Origin: Armigeres subalbatus
Lineage: Eukaryota; Arthropoda; Insecta; Diptera; Culicidae
Direction: 5' to 3'
Length of the DNA: 64,000 nucleotides
NCBI RefSeq assembly: GCF_024139115.2
Contig: NC_085140.1
Location: forward strand, 231,572,371 to 231,636,370
Positions 1 to 11,668 of the stretch are shown in pieces; positions within the stretch are counted from its first letter, which is position 1, and every line of letters starts with the position of its first letter. The translations under genes were made by a program, and so were the position numbers. The notes beneath the pieces were generated by a model. That model ran no database searches, was not told the origin of the DNA, and saw only the letters and a program-made list of their open reading frames with translations.

Positions 1-400
1 ACATATTTGAAATGCATGTCTACACCCGACACGCCGTCAGCGCTGTTGTTGAATCATAATTAACTCGTTTTCGGTTGAATCGTTTTGATTGAAAGAGTTT
101 ACGGCTACCGTTCGCATTAGCGTCTGGTCCGGTGGTGATTCCGATTCGTGCGCGGTTCTGTCAACAAACACAGAGGAGGTGTACTGTGCAACAATGTAGC
201 TCTGAAACGAGAGGAAACTTCTTACAAAGTTTTTATACATTTTTTACTACCTGAATTTACATGAGACCCCCCACTGTGTATCAGCAAGGAAATAGGAATA
301 TAGAGAATCAATATGATCAACATTCCCGTGAGAATGAAGAAGCATCATTCCAAAACTAGATTGTGGAATATAAGTATAGAAAATAAAACCAGAATAATTT
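1..400. other. No gene recognised
   Basis: AT-rich sequence with only short random ORFs in all frames. I see no splice-framed coding segment, RNA gene or clear repeat. Confidence 0.5.
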
Positions 401-401
401 A

Positions 402-868
402 GCTAGCGGTGATGGTGCCTTGCTCGTATATTATAAAATGTAACAAGAAAAGCACATAAGAGAGGTCAAAATTGCACTTTATCGTTCATATGAATGCATT
501 GCAGCAGTTTTGAAAAACATTTTTTTTTGTTTTTGAACATTGGGAAAAATAGGGAAAAACAATGTTTATTTAAGTACTCCGGAACGCAATGGCTGATTGA
601 GCCAATTTTTAATAGCGAAAAATTAGGAAGGACTACGCGGCGAATGCAACCAGTTGCAAGCAAATCGGATAACGCTAAGTACAAATAAGTGTGTCTCACA
701 GTTTTTTTGTACACACACATACATGCATACATACACATATACAGACATCAACTCAATTCATCGAGCTGAGTCGATTGGTATATAACACTATGGGTCTCCG
801 ACCCATGGTTCGCTTTTGGAGTGATCTTATAGCCTTTACGTATACTTAGTATACGCAAAAGGCAAAAA
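402..868. repeat. MITE-like interspersed repeat, copy 1
   Basis: The left end (gcggtgatggtgcctt... then ATTATAAAATGT) and the right end (GAGTCGATTGGTATATAACA, a short palindrome around TATACTTAGTATA, then AAAGGCAAAAA) both recur near 54915-56378. Subterminal GCCTT...AAAGGC is inverted between the two ends. There is no coding capacity. The family is inferred to be a high-copy mosquito repeat. Exact ends and TSD were not resolved. Confidence 0.6.
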
Positions 869-1159
869 TATAGCTGTCATAGTGGAAAAATACATCCGTT
901 TGCAAACAATGCCTGTTACGATTTCTAATAATGATCGTAGTGCTCGAAATAGGTTCTGGTGTAATCAATGTAATTCAATGAGCCTCTACCACCAAATGGT
1001 ACATCACTGTTTCTTTATACCTAATTTTCATTTCGGGTGGTTGACCCAGCTGATGATACTGCAGCCAGTACTGCAAAAAGTCGTGATTTCGCATAAAAAG
1101 CAGTCATGAAAGGATGTTGTGCTTTGTTTTAAATATAAAATTAGTAAATTATTTAAATA

Positions 1160-1468
1160 GATATATACAAAGAACTAGTCGACCCGGCAGACGTTGTCCT
1201 GCATAGTAGGCGATAATGCGCGTTGTGAACTTCCTATGCGAAATTTTCATACGATTCTTAATTTTAGTTTTTCACGATTTACTCCATCTTACCCGTGATT
1301 TTCGCATAAGGAAATATCATATAAACCCGTCGGAAACGAAAACGCATGTGTCTGCTGAAGAAATGAAAAAAATCCATCCAGCCGTTTTCGAGTTATGCGG
1401 ATATGAACACATACCATTTCATTTTTATATATAAGACTAGTCTAGTCGATATATACAAAGAACTAGTC
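1160..1468. repeat. 267-bp insert bounded by 21-bp direct repeats
   Basis: A 21-bp sequence beginning GATATATACAAAGAACTA occurs at 1160-1180 and again, identical, at 1448-1468. The DNA between them starts GACCCGGCAGACGTTG. A direct repeat of this length looks like a TSD left by target-primed insertion, but the insert has no ORF or tail that names a family. A local duplication is the alternative. Confidence 0.5.
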
Positions 1469-2656
1469 TAGTCGATAAATTGATCATATTTTTTCAATTC
1501 AGTTGAAAACGGTTAAAAATGAGGTTAAAAGCGGTAATCAACCTGCACACACAATATTGCACACCTTCATGCCCTATCATGGAATAATAATTTACCATAC
1601 CTTTCATCCTTCGCTTTTCTGGCAGATATATAAATATCGCGTGACCTCTCTTATTAAAATTAAGAAGTTGCAGTACTGTTTGCAGTAATTCAAATGTCAT
1701 TCAAACGGCATAAGTGAATCTGATAGATAATTTCGTATCAAATAAAGTGTTTGATTTTGTAACAAAAAATAATGGCTCTTCCCTAACTTCCATAATTCGT
1801 TTGACATTTTTTTAAATAGTTTACATAGAACTACAAATGAAAATGAAAACATGTGTGTCCTATAATTTAGCGTGTGCTTTATTCCCCATTTGGTTACGCT
1901 TATGTATTATATTTCTGCTTAGGTAGATCGTAATGATTTTCAAGCAAACGTTAGTAATTATAGGAGCTTGACATTTAAAAAAAAATAAGGAAGCGGTTTT
2001 AGCAAGTTGTAATACGGAAAAACAGAAATGTGAAATTAAAAGCAAAATAATAATTTAATAACAACAAAAGTTTAATTTCGTCGAAATGTGCCATTAACTT
2101 AATAATTATGGAGGCGCATGGCTCATCAAGTACGCGAACGGATTATAGTTCCACACTGGTTTACGGTATGGGTGCAGTACACAATTGAGATTGGCAAAAT
2201 GGTGAAAATTTCCTGTGTTCTGTGGCACGGCCAAGTACGGCTGTAGTGGCGACCACGATGATTACGGTCGATTGTGCACTTAACATATTGATTAGATGGC
2301 GTGATTGCGGAATACAGCTTCTCTGCGGTCGTTAAACACTGACGGACATCAATTTCCAATCGCTAATGTACGAGCATACACACAAAATTGAAGTGAATTA
2401 GGCATGACAATGCGTACGATTTTCGTCAGTGCCTGATGGATTGAATATAAATATTTTCTTAACAGTGATACCAGGATGGCTAGTCTAATTTGATGTTGAT
2501 GTCGTCGTTTTTAATGTAATTGTTCTTTCAACAATTTCAATCATTTATTGAATGGTTATCATGATATCGTAAAAATCTTTTAAACTATGTATAAATAATC
2601 TTCTTCTAGTTGGCATTACATCCCCCATTGAAAAAGCCTCGCAATTCAAGACAACA
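1469..2656. other. No gene recognised
   Basis: AT-rich non-coding DNA. The short ORFs on both strands have no recognisable domain, and no repeat boundary was seen. Confidence 0.45.
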
Positions 2657-2867
2657 TTTTCAAAACGACTTATCTGCTTTTGTAAACAAAGATTCAAACG
2701 ACGATTTGACGAATCTGACAGCTCTCCCACGCAAACCAACACTGTCATCAGGTAGCGGAAACCTTCACCTACCTATTGGCGGTGTTGGTTTGCGTGAGAG
2801 AGCTATCAGATTCGTCAAATCGTCGTTTGAATCTTTGTTCACAAAAGCAGATAAGTCGTTTTGAAAA
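2657..2867. repeat. Palindromic (foldback) MITE, ~210 bp
   Basis: The arms 2657-2742 and 2783-2867 are near-perfect inverted copies. The left arm starts TTTTCAAAACGACTTATC and the right arm ends GATAAGTCGTTTTGAAAA, with an approximately 40-bp loop between. The arms differ by only a few bases. The open frame through it (2610-2864) is a by-product of the palindrome, not a gene. TSD is unclear. Confidence 0.75.
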
Positions 2868-4184
2868 TTACCGCATGGCTAATGAAGGTCACATGTATAA
2901 ATATTATCGACTGTCAAAATGCACATGAAAAACAGAAGCATGGTACAGAAACAGTTGTGGATTCACAGTGTTTGTATTTGTGGAGTCAGAAAAAACAATG
3001 TCAATTAGAATGTTTAATGATCTCATTCCAATTATTTGTTTATTTCTTTTTGATGTTAAGTGTTAAGTTGTATAAATTTGAATTTTTTAACTAATTTTTT
3101 TTTAAATTTAATAAGAATGGTACTGAAGTTTCCGTTTCGTACAAGGAATCTGGTTTCACTGGTGACGCACTAGGAACACTTGCGGAATGGTCGCATTTTT
3201 TGACGAACTATATTTAGAGACTGGCTACCTTCACGCGCGCGCAATATCAGTAAGCCGGACTATTAACGATTCCCATCATGACCCCCACAAACCCACCGGC
3301 GAATGCGTTGAGGTGAATATAAATCTTTAAAGACATAGACAAAGTGAAGCACCAAACAACACACCATATTCTGGCGGAATAAATTTACGTACCACTGTTA
3401 AGTTGACTTTGATGTTTTATTTCAATGACGCATGTTGGACATTTAAATTGATTGATTAGCATTTTATCTATCAATTACTGCATGATTTACGTGTCCGCAA
3501 TCAATGGGAACGTTCAATTCACTACACGGTATGCATATTCATTACGAAGTGCCATCTTTGTGTGGTATTGGAACGAGAAAATGGGCTATTCAAATAGTTA
3601 ACACGCCATGGATTCGAGTATTCCACTTACCTTCAAAGTAAAATGATCCATTGGAAATCACCAAAATGTTCATATAACAATTATGGCTTTAAAGTATATT
3701 CGATGGAATGATACGGCTACTGAATAGTTTATGTTCGAATAGAGAAAAAGCTTTTTGTTATGCATTTTAATTGTTTATGCTTTCAAGTTAAAACAATTAT
3801 AAAGCAACCACTTTTATATGTGAAACCCCATATGGTGGGTCTTAGAAATTTCTTTCATCTGAAATGGGCATAATCAATCAACATGCATACAAATTACTTT
3901 TGTGAATTAGAAATTTTAGTAAATTTGAAATAAGACGTAAAATTTGAATTCCATCTGGATGTGAAATATCCATGGATGGGAGCTGTGTCTCGGCCCGCCG
4001 AAGGTCTTGCTGTTGGATATGTTTTTATTATTTATGCGTCAAAATTTTTAAATTTCATACTCAAATATACTGTTTGTTAAATGCTCTCATGATCAACTCG
4101 GCATTGGCGGTTGGTGCCAAACATACACTTTTTTTCTGAGAACCCCTCTTATGTATTTTTCATAACTTCGTACCATTCTCATTT
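2868..4184. other. No gene recognised
   Basis: Non-coding AT-rich DNA. No long ORF, RNA gene or defined repeat was recognised. Confidence 0.45.
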
Positions 4185-4624
4185 ATTAAACTTACATCTA
4201 AACAGATAACACTGAATCAACAATTTGACAATTTTAATACATGGTTCGAGACCACATACCCCCTTTCTCGGTTGCGCCCCATGCTCGCCAAATCAATTTG
4301 TACTTGGTCCGCAAACGCTGCACTCCACGCTTTTTTGCCGGGTCGAAAACGAACACCGTCGTTCTTGCAAACTGAACTGCCCATCGTACCCTTCCATCTT
4401 AAGCCGCTTTCTGGACATTGGGTTCGCCGTAGAGTTGGGCGAGCTCGTGGTTCGTCTTTCGCCACACATCGTTCTCTTGAACACCGCCAAAGATGGCCCT
4501 AAAAGCATGCCTCTCTCGAATACCTCGAGCGAGGGTGCCCTCTTCGAGATTGGTCTTTGTCTCATGTCTAAAGAGAATCAGCAGTCTTATGACCATTTTA
4601 GAGTGGTGCATCATGTAATGGTGT
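4185..4624 (-). mobile_element. RTE-like LINE family A, 3'-end fragment
   Basis: The plus-strand text from ACATCTAAACAGATAACACT onward matches the 3' end of the larger family-A copy at 8203-10929 (compare 8230 onward). Minus-strand frames hold shifted remnants of its C-terminus, including NHELAQLYGEP and an ECS-type 'CGERRTTS' stretch. It is truncated at about 4620 and frameshifted several times. It is a dead fragment. Confidence 0.75.
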
Positions 4625-5339
4625 AAACTTTTAAATTAAATCACATAATTAAACGGTTTTTCGATACCAATTGGGGTCCCAAACAACTCTGCAGAATTTG
4701 GGCCTGATTGAATGCTTTCGTGCTTTCCGCATTGCGTTTGAAGTTTGTATGGAACAACGATTTTTTTTTCATTTTTACTTTTAGAGGTTTCAGTTCATCG
4801 TTAACCAAGTTGCACAATGTGTTTAAGTATAACCCGAAAATACGTACTAACTCTTCTTGAACTGGTGAACAAGGGTAGTGAGAGGAACACACGGAAGTTC
4901 TTCTACTGAACAAATTCTTTCGCTTGAAATGGTCTTGCAGACAGAGCTAAATCCCGGGTTTTAAGAGTTTTACTGGTGATATTCTAGAAGCAAGACAAGA
5001 ATGTGGCTAGGGCTCCGATGCATGGCCAAAAACAGTATTACTGTTCTATTTTCTCAAGAAAGGATTGATTTCCTATTGATAAGGGGCGCGCCTTCAATGG
5101 GATTGCTCTCTATGAAGGGTCTAAATAGCGGGACCTTGTCATGGTGGTCTTGAGAAAGCAAAACAACAACTGTATCGGAACCGATACTGCATTGCTTCTC
5201 AAAAGCACTGGAGTAATTCGACATGCACTGAAACACTAAGGATACGGGTAACGCTACAATAGATCTAATAATTGGTCGCAGTGGCACACCCGAACAGGAA
5301 AAAAAATAAATCTGTATCAAAATTGTACAGTTTAATTTT
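4625..5339. other. No gene recognised
   Basis: No homology-bearing frame was recognised. A 96-aa minus-strand frame at 5054-5344 shows no domain. Confidence 0.4.
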
Positions 5340-5690
5340 TTCACATGATCCTACTTGGTTGGTTACAGCGTCGTTACACCTATGCCTGGCGTATTGTAGA
5401 GCTCCATAATCGTCGGTCTCCTCCAGTTTCCGTTCGTTCAGGGTCCCCAGGTCCGATTCCACCGCGTGCAGCCAGCGCGTTCGTGGCCTTCCACGAAATC
5501 GTCGGCCCATATCTGGTTCTCTGTTGAATATTGTTTTCGCTATTTTTTCTTCCGACATTCTCACTAAGTGACCAGCCCACTAAAGTCTGCCGTATTTTAT
5601 ACGATTCACAATATTTTCTTCTTTGAATACTTGATACAGCTCATGATTCATGCGTCAGCGCCTAAAACCATTTTTTAGTTTTCACATGAT
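5340..5690 (-). mobile_element. RTE-like LINE family B, 3'-end fragment
   Basis: The minus strand reads through the C-terminal region of an RTE-type polyprotein: MSEEKIAKTIF, then GRRFRGRPRTRWLHAVESDL, and the terminal RHRCNDAVTNQ. These Arg-rich 'GRPRTRW' tails follow the reverse transcriptase in RTE-like elements. The fragment is frameshifted and truncated. Upstream DNA around 5640 resembles the equivalent part of the 16-kb fragment. Confidence 0.7.
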
Positions 5691-6875
5691 CATTCTTGTC
5701 AATAAACAATGTTGCTGCAGATAACAATCAGATTATATACTATCGTGCCACATTGAATAGCTCGACAAGCCTTGAAGCGATAGATGAATTTGCCTTCGGA
5801 AAATTTTGATGTTATGATAATGATGATAATGGTCCCGCCACATACCCCTACAAAGTTTTGAGCTAGACGATTTACCTTTAAGATAATTAATTGAATTTAA
5901 TGTAATACCTAACAATTTCATCAGATTTGCAAAGAACAATATTAATCTGATTACCATCACAGATATGAATCACTTAACTTTCCATCATTATACAGCAAAA
6001 AATGTGAATTAAAAAAACAGTTGTTTTTATATTCAGATTCTCATATGCATCGGTAGTGATACTTCGAGTTGTGTGTGTGTGTGTGTGTACAAACTCTGGC
6101 AGTGATATTATGGAAGAAAGCTGTCTGTTAAAACAGTCAGATTTAATCCGGGAGTTAGAAAGTGCTAGCTCTACTGCAGCTCCAGTGACCCATTTCAAAG
6201 TGCCTGGTATTTCATGTCCACTCCGAGGTCACTATCACTAACAGTAAGCCCCGCATAAATACATTCAGATATCAAATGGATATATGCAATATATTTATAC
6301 TTCCGGGATCAAGATTTATATCCATGATACATCATAAATATACATCGTTGAATTCAGACCGTATTTAGTGAAATCAGTTTTTAAATATATATTTTTAAGT
6401 ATGGAACGGACTCTCCATATTTAAAACTTTTCAATCCGTCGTTTGTGCCTGACCTTTTTGATCCAACCATAATCATTCTCTATAATCTTGAAGACTAAAT
6501 CGTCTCAAATATATACTAGGATAATTGTTGGGAAATTTTGAATCATTTTCTGTGGAAATATATAGAACAATATATAAGCATAAGATTGAAACCATATTTT
6601 GATTAACCAAAATTTCTATAAATTCACTATGTAAATTTATTGTATATTTACGTCCAAATATTTTAAAGACCACACTAGCTCTTCACGTGCTATATATGAA
6701 TATAGCAATCTATTAGACGGAACTAAAGAAGAAACTGTGTCCTTTCTAAGAGTGAACATAATACTTAAGCTTTGTTTGAGATTACCCATTTTTTGTTCAC
6801 ATCGTGGATCACATGCTACAGAAGAAAATATTGAAAATTTCACTTCACTACTCATCTTTGATTACTGCTTAAATA

Positions 6876-7050
6876 ATTAGAAGGCAATTATTGTATCCGA
6901 GATTTAATCACAGAAAAAAAATTAATGTAAATGAAATGAAAGACAAGTAAATTATTCGACGTTAAAGAATTAGGAAGGCAATTATCGTAGCCGAGATTTT
7001 ATCACAGAAAAAAGTAATGAAAATCAAGGACAAGTAAATTATTTGACGTA
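6876..7050. repeat. Two-copy tandem duplication (~85 bp unit)
   Basis: The block AGGCAATTATTGTATCCGAG ... GACAAGTAAATTATTCGACG is repeated with small differences at about 6881-6961 and 6973-7049. It is a simple direct duplication with no coding content. Confidence 0.7.
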
Positions 7051-7252
7051 TTTTTCCATTTTTCGTGTAAATTTCATTCAAAATAAATTTAAATTTTTTC
7101 AAGATCAGCTTTATATATTTTTTTTTCATGCTCGTTATGAATTGTAATTAATTAAGCTATATTGAATTTTTGAGTTTTTTTTTCATGCTCCAAAATAAAC
7201 ATAATTTTGCAAAATATTTGTAGCCTTGATAATTAAGCATATCATTCTCTTA

Positions 7253-7346
7253 GGGCCAATTTCTTCACCTCCAATTAACTCTTAAGCGGTGCTTACTCAT
7301 ACGCTTAAACATGGTTTAAGGCCTAAGCGGAGGTGAAGACCCTTAA
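7253..7346. repeat. Short MITE-like inverted repeat
   Basis: The left end reads AGGGCCAATTTCTTCACCTC and the right end reads GAGGTGAAGACCCTTAAA, an imperfect terminal inverted repeat around a core with CTTAAGCGG/CCTAAGCGG. At about 95 bp it is too short to encode anything. TSD is uncertain. Confidence 0.5.
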
Positions 7347-8189
7347 AGATGTATTTGACCTGAAATGGAAATCATCACCTTTACACCATTTACTTGACAA
7401 AAGATTTTGAATTTATTTTGGTTGTTGAGAATTGCTGAACCATATGAAGACCAATTATATATTTTATGTTTATGGTAACAAAACAATTATTTGTAGCGAG
7501 ATATCTATCATTGGTGTTTGGACTTGCGTTTGTTCTTATATATTCATATTTATGACTTTTTTTTCTCTCAGCAGTGTTTACTTAGATAAGACTATTCAGG
7601 ACTGTTAACAGTTACTAACAAAAAAATACAAATTATTTTGAGCAGCTACAATTTTGTTGAGTTAGAGAAAACATCGATTTCCAATAAAAAGAGTAAAAGA
7701 GAGCTCACGTTGTTTCATAGTAATTTGATAATTCATTTATCATAAATGCAAACAACATTTACTATACCATATAAACAAACTTTCAGGCTTAGTTAAGTTC
7801 ATTAATAAGAAAATAAGCCGCTACACGTAAGGAAGAAAGGTAGATGTATTCCCATGGAAAACTTGTCCCGAGAACCAACGAAATCTCTCCGGCATTTTTT
7901 TTTTCAATTGATCATCCAGATATCGGATCGCTGGATTGTCAACTGCACTGATGTTTAAGGGTAATTTGTATGTTTTGATGCATTTGAAGATCTTTTAAGT
8001 TGTCATGTCAGATTTGGACAAATCAAATCTATCTACAGAGCTATGAATATGAATAATAATCTTTACTTATAGACCAACGAAAATGTGTCTGTTCTGAGCT
8101 AAGATCTTAATTAATCGCTAAGCATACCAATTATACCAATTTTCCAGGTGATATAGATCCCCATATATATGATTATTGCCTTCGCTCAC

Positions 8190-8202
8190 CAGGTCAGCAT
8201 TT
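8190..8202. repeat. TSD of family-A LINE (left copy)
   Basis: CAGGTCAGCATTT here is repeated exactly at 10930-10942, bracketing the LINE. The TTTCA repeats begin directly after it. Confidence 0.85.
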
Positions 8203-10929
8203 CATTTCATTTCATTTCATTTATTTAGTTAACATCTAAACAGATAACACTGAATCAACAAATTGACGCCACAATGCACGGTTCGAGGCCGCATTTCTCC
8301 ATCCTCGGATACGCCCACGCTCGCCAAGTCGTTCTGCACCTGGTCTGCCCATCTCGCTCGCTGCGCTCCACGCCGTCTCGTACCTGCCGGATCGGAAGCG
8401 AACACCATCTTTGCAGGGTTGCTGTCCGGCATTCTTGCAACATGTCCTGCCCATCGTACCCTTCCGGCCTTAGCTACCTTCTGGATACTGGGTTCGCCGT
8501 AGAGTTGGGCGAGCTCATGGTTCATTCTTCGCCGCCACACACCGTCTTCTTGCACACCGCCAAAGATGGTCCTAAGCACCCGTCTCTCGAATACTCCGAG
8601 TGCTTGCAAGTCCTCCTCGAGCATTGTCCATGTTTCATGTCCGTAGAGGACAACCGGTCTTATAAGCGTCTTGTACATGACACATTTGGTGCGGTGGCGA
8701 ATCTTTTTCGACCGCAGTTTCTTCTGGAGCCCGTAGTAGGCCCGACTTCCACAGATGATGCGCCTTCGTATTTCACGACTAACGTTGTTGTTAGCCGTTA
8801 GCAAGGATCCGAGGTAGACGAATTCCTCGACCACCTCGAAGGTATCCCCGTCTATCGTAACACTGCTTCCCAGGCGGGCCCTGTCGCGATCGGTTCCGCC
8901 CACAAGCATGTACTTTGTCTTTGACGCATTCACCACCAGTCCAACTTTTGTTGCTTCACGTTTCAGGCGGGTGTACAGTTCTGCCACCTTTGCAAATGTT
9001 CGGCCGACAAAGTCCATGTCATCCGCGAAGCAAATAAATTGACTGGATCTATTGAAAATCGTACCCCGGCTGTTACACCCGGCTCTCCGCACCTTCTAGC
9101 GCAATGTTGAACAACAGGCACGAAAGTCCATCACCTTGTCTTCGTCCCCGGCGCGATTCGAACGAACTGGAGTGTTCGCCCGAAATCTTCACACAGTTTT
9201 GCACACCATCCACCGTTGCTTTGATCAGTCTGGTAAGCTTCCTAGGGAAGCTGTTCTCGTCCATAATTTTCCATAGCTCTACGCGGTCTATACTGTCGTA
9301 TGCCGCCTTGAAATCAACGAACAGATGGTGCGTTGGGACCTGGTATTCACGGCATTTTTGAAGGATTTGCCGTACAGTAAAGATCTGGCCCGTTGTCGAG
9401 CGGCCGTCAACCAAGCCGGCTTGATAACTTCCCACGAACTCGTTCACTAATGGTGACAGACGACGGAAGATGATCTGGGATATCACTTTGTAGGCGGCAT
9501 TAAGGATGGTGATCGCTCGAAAGTTCTCACACTCCAGTTTGTCGCCTTTCTTGTAGATGGGGCATATAACCCCTTCCTTCCACTCCTCCGGTAGCTGTTC
9601 GGTTTCCCAGATTCTGACTATCAGTTTGTGCAGGCAAGTGGCCAGCTTTTCCGGGCCCATCTTGATGAGCTCAGCTCCGACACCATCCTTACCAGCTGCT
9701 TTATTGGTCTTTAGCTGTTGAATGGCATCCTTAACTTCCCTCAAGGTGGGGGCTGGTTGGCTTCCATCGTCCGCTGAACTGACGTAGTCATCTCCTCCGC
9801 TGCCTTGACTTTCACTGCCTGTACTCTCAGCGCCATTCAGATGTTCCTCGTAGTGCTGCTTCCACCTTTCGATCACCACACGTTCGTCCGTCAAGATGCT
9901 CCCATCCTTATCCCGGCACATTTCGGCTCGCGGCACGAAGCCTTTGCGGGATGCGTTGAGCTTCTGATAGAACTTGCGTGTATCTTGAGAACGGCACAGC
10001 TGTTCCATCTCCTCGCATTCCGCTTCTTCCAGGCGGCGTTTCTTCTCCTGAAAAAGGCGGGTCTGCTGTCTCCGCTTCCGTCTATAACGTTCCACGTTCT
10101 GCCGGGTACCTTGCTGCAGCGCGACCGCCCGCGCTGCGTCCTTCTCCTCCAGAATCTGTCAGCACTCTTCGTCGAACCAATCGTTCCGTCGACTTCGACC
10201 CATATACCCGACGTTGTTCTCCGCTGCGTCGTTAATGGCTGCTTTAACTGTACTCCAGCAGTCCTCAAGAGGGGCCCCATCGAGCTCACCCTCTTCCGGC
10301 AACGCTGCCTCGAGATGCTGCGCGTATGCAGTGGCGACATCAGGTTGCTTCAGTCGCTCTAGGTCGTACCGCGGCGGTAGTCGGTACCGAACATTGTTGA
10401 TGACGGATAGTTTTGGGCGCAGTTTAACCATCACCAGATAGTGGTCCGAGTCGATGTTAGCGCCACGATATGTCCTAACGTCGATAATGTCGGAGAAGTG
10501 CCGTCCATCAATCAGAACGTGGTCGATTTGTGATTCTGTCTGCAGTGGTGATCTCCAGGTGTACCGATACGGGAGGCTGTGTTGGAAGTAGGTGCTACGA
10601 ATGGCCATATTCTTGGAGGCGGCGAAATCAATTAGTCGTAGGCCGTTTTCGTTCGTCAGCCGGTGAGCGCTGAACTTTCCAATAGTCGGTCTAGACTCCT
10701 CCTCTTGGCCAACCTGAGCGTTCAAATCTCCTATGATGATTTTGACGTCGTGGCTTGGGCAGCTGTCGTACTCACGTTCCAGCTGCGCGTAGAATGCGTC
10801 CTTATCATCATCAGTGCTTCCGGAGTGTGGGCTATGGACGTTGATTATGCTGAAGTTGAAGAACCGGCCTTCGATCCTCAACCTGCACATTCTTTCATTG
10901 ATCGGCCACCACCCGATCACGCGCCTTTG
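8203..10929 (-). mobile_element. 5'-truncated RTE-like non-LTR retrotransposon (family A)
   Basis: A 2.7-kb insertion flanked by a 13-bp TSD, CAGGTCAGCATTT. The 3' end (low coordinates) is a short (TGAAA)n-type tail, as RTE-clade LINEs often carry in place of poly(A). It encodes the C-terminal part of an apurinic-type endonuclease followed by reverse transcriptase. The N-terminus of the endonuclease and any 5' UTR are missing, so it is a typical dead-on-arrival truncated copy. Related fragments lie at 4185-4624 and 55236-56275. RTE assignment is from EN-RT architecture and sequence style. Confidence 0.9.
8229..10929 (-). pseudogene. Endonuclease-reverse transcriptase of family-A LINE, broken
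   Basis: Three frames together form one polyprotein. 10929-10162 carries the exonuclease-endonuclease-phosphatase-type endonuclease: INVHSPHSGSTDD, then IIIGDLNAQVG, then the catalytic SDHYLV. An in-frame TGA at 10159-10161 interrupts '...WFDEEC*QILEEKD', best explained by CGA to TGA. 10158-9073 carries RT motif A (FVDFKAAYDSID) and motif B (GRRQGDGLSCLLFNIALEG). A frameshift at about 9080-9092 then moves reading to 9092-8229, which has the catalytic FADD (9018-9029) and the C-terminal NHELAQLYGEP/RWAGHVARM region. The enzyme would nick target DNA and prime reverse transcription, but this copy cannot make a full protein. Confidence 0.88.
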
Positions 10930-10942
10930 CAGGTCAGCATTT
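10930..10942. repeat. TSD of family-A LINE (right copy)
   Basis: Exact repeat of 8190-8202, at the truncated 5' end of the LINE. Confidence 0.85.
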
Positions 10943-11668
10943 ATTGGCAGCAATTATAACTGGACCTTCATGGCAGCATAAATTATCAAAAAAGAACCTC
11001 TCGCACAGGTTTCTAAAGGTCCACCAAGAATCGTTTCATGTTTTCACAAGACCTCGTCACGTTCATCACTCGTAAGCATCAAAAATCTACAACAAAACTC
11101 TACCAGATAGCTATTTACTAATCCGAAGAATCTTTCAAACGGTTGAAAAGCTCATTTAGCAAAATATTGTAAAGCTACTACTGTTCCGATGTTAGTTTTT
11201 CATTGTAGCACCCAAACGAGTGCTTTAAAGGATTTTATGCAATCCATTTTAGTTGCATATGTTCGTTGCTATGAAAAAGTACGCCGTTTGATCATTCAAG
11301 GACAAACTGTAAACCAGGTATTATAATAAGGAATTGCAAAAAATAGTTATACTTTCGATGGAAAACAATATCCTTGAACTCATCTAAGTGGCCATCAGGT
11401 ATAAAGTTCAGGGAGTTTGTGAGCTTACGAGGTGAAAACCGAATTCTCAATGTTGCAATAGATAGAAACCAAGAAGGTATGGTGTATAGTGCTAAGAAGT
11501 TGTTAATCATAATGTGATGTTTCGATGTATAAAAACCTTGTTCGGATTTGTATAATTTTGCATTCAAGGTTATAGGGGAACTGTTCCGATCTCCATCTCA
11601 CTGAACATATATTCATCTCATCGCGAAACAAAAAATACGGCATCAATTTCGTCGCTTCTTTTTGTCAT
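10943..11668. other. No gene recognised
   Basis: Non-coding AT-rich DNA. A 91-aa minus-strand frame at 11292-11567 has no domain. Confidence 0.4.

Larger units (their letters stand above)
5691..8189. other. Mostly unrecognised non-coding DNA with small repeats
   Basis: No gene seen. It contains a (GT)n run at about 6068-6088. An approximately 85-bp tandem duplication lies at 6876-7050. A short inverted-repeat element lies near 7253-7346. The remainder is AT-rich and unassigned. Confidence 0.5.

Noticed and set aside
8274..8801. 175-aa plus-strand ORF
   Set aside because: Antisense of the LINE RT C-terminal frame.
9805..10362. 185-aa plus-strand ORF
   Set aside because: Antisense shadow of the family-A endonuclease/RT frame; no domain of its own.
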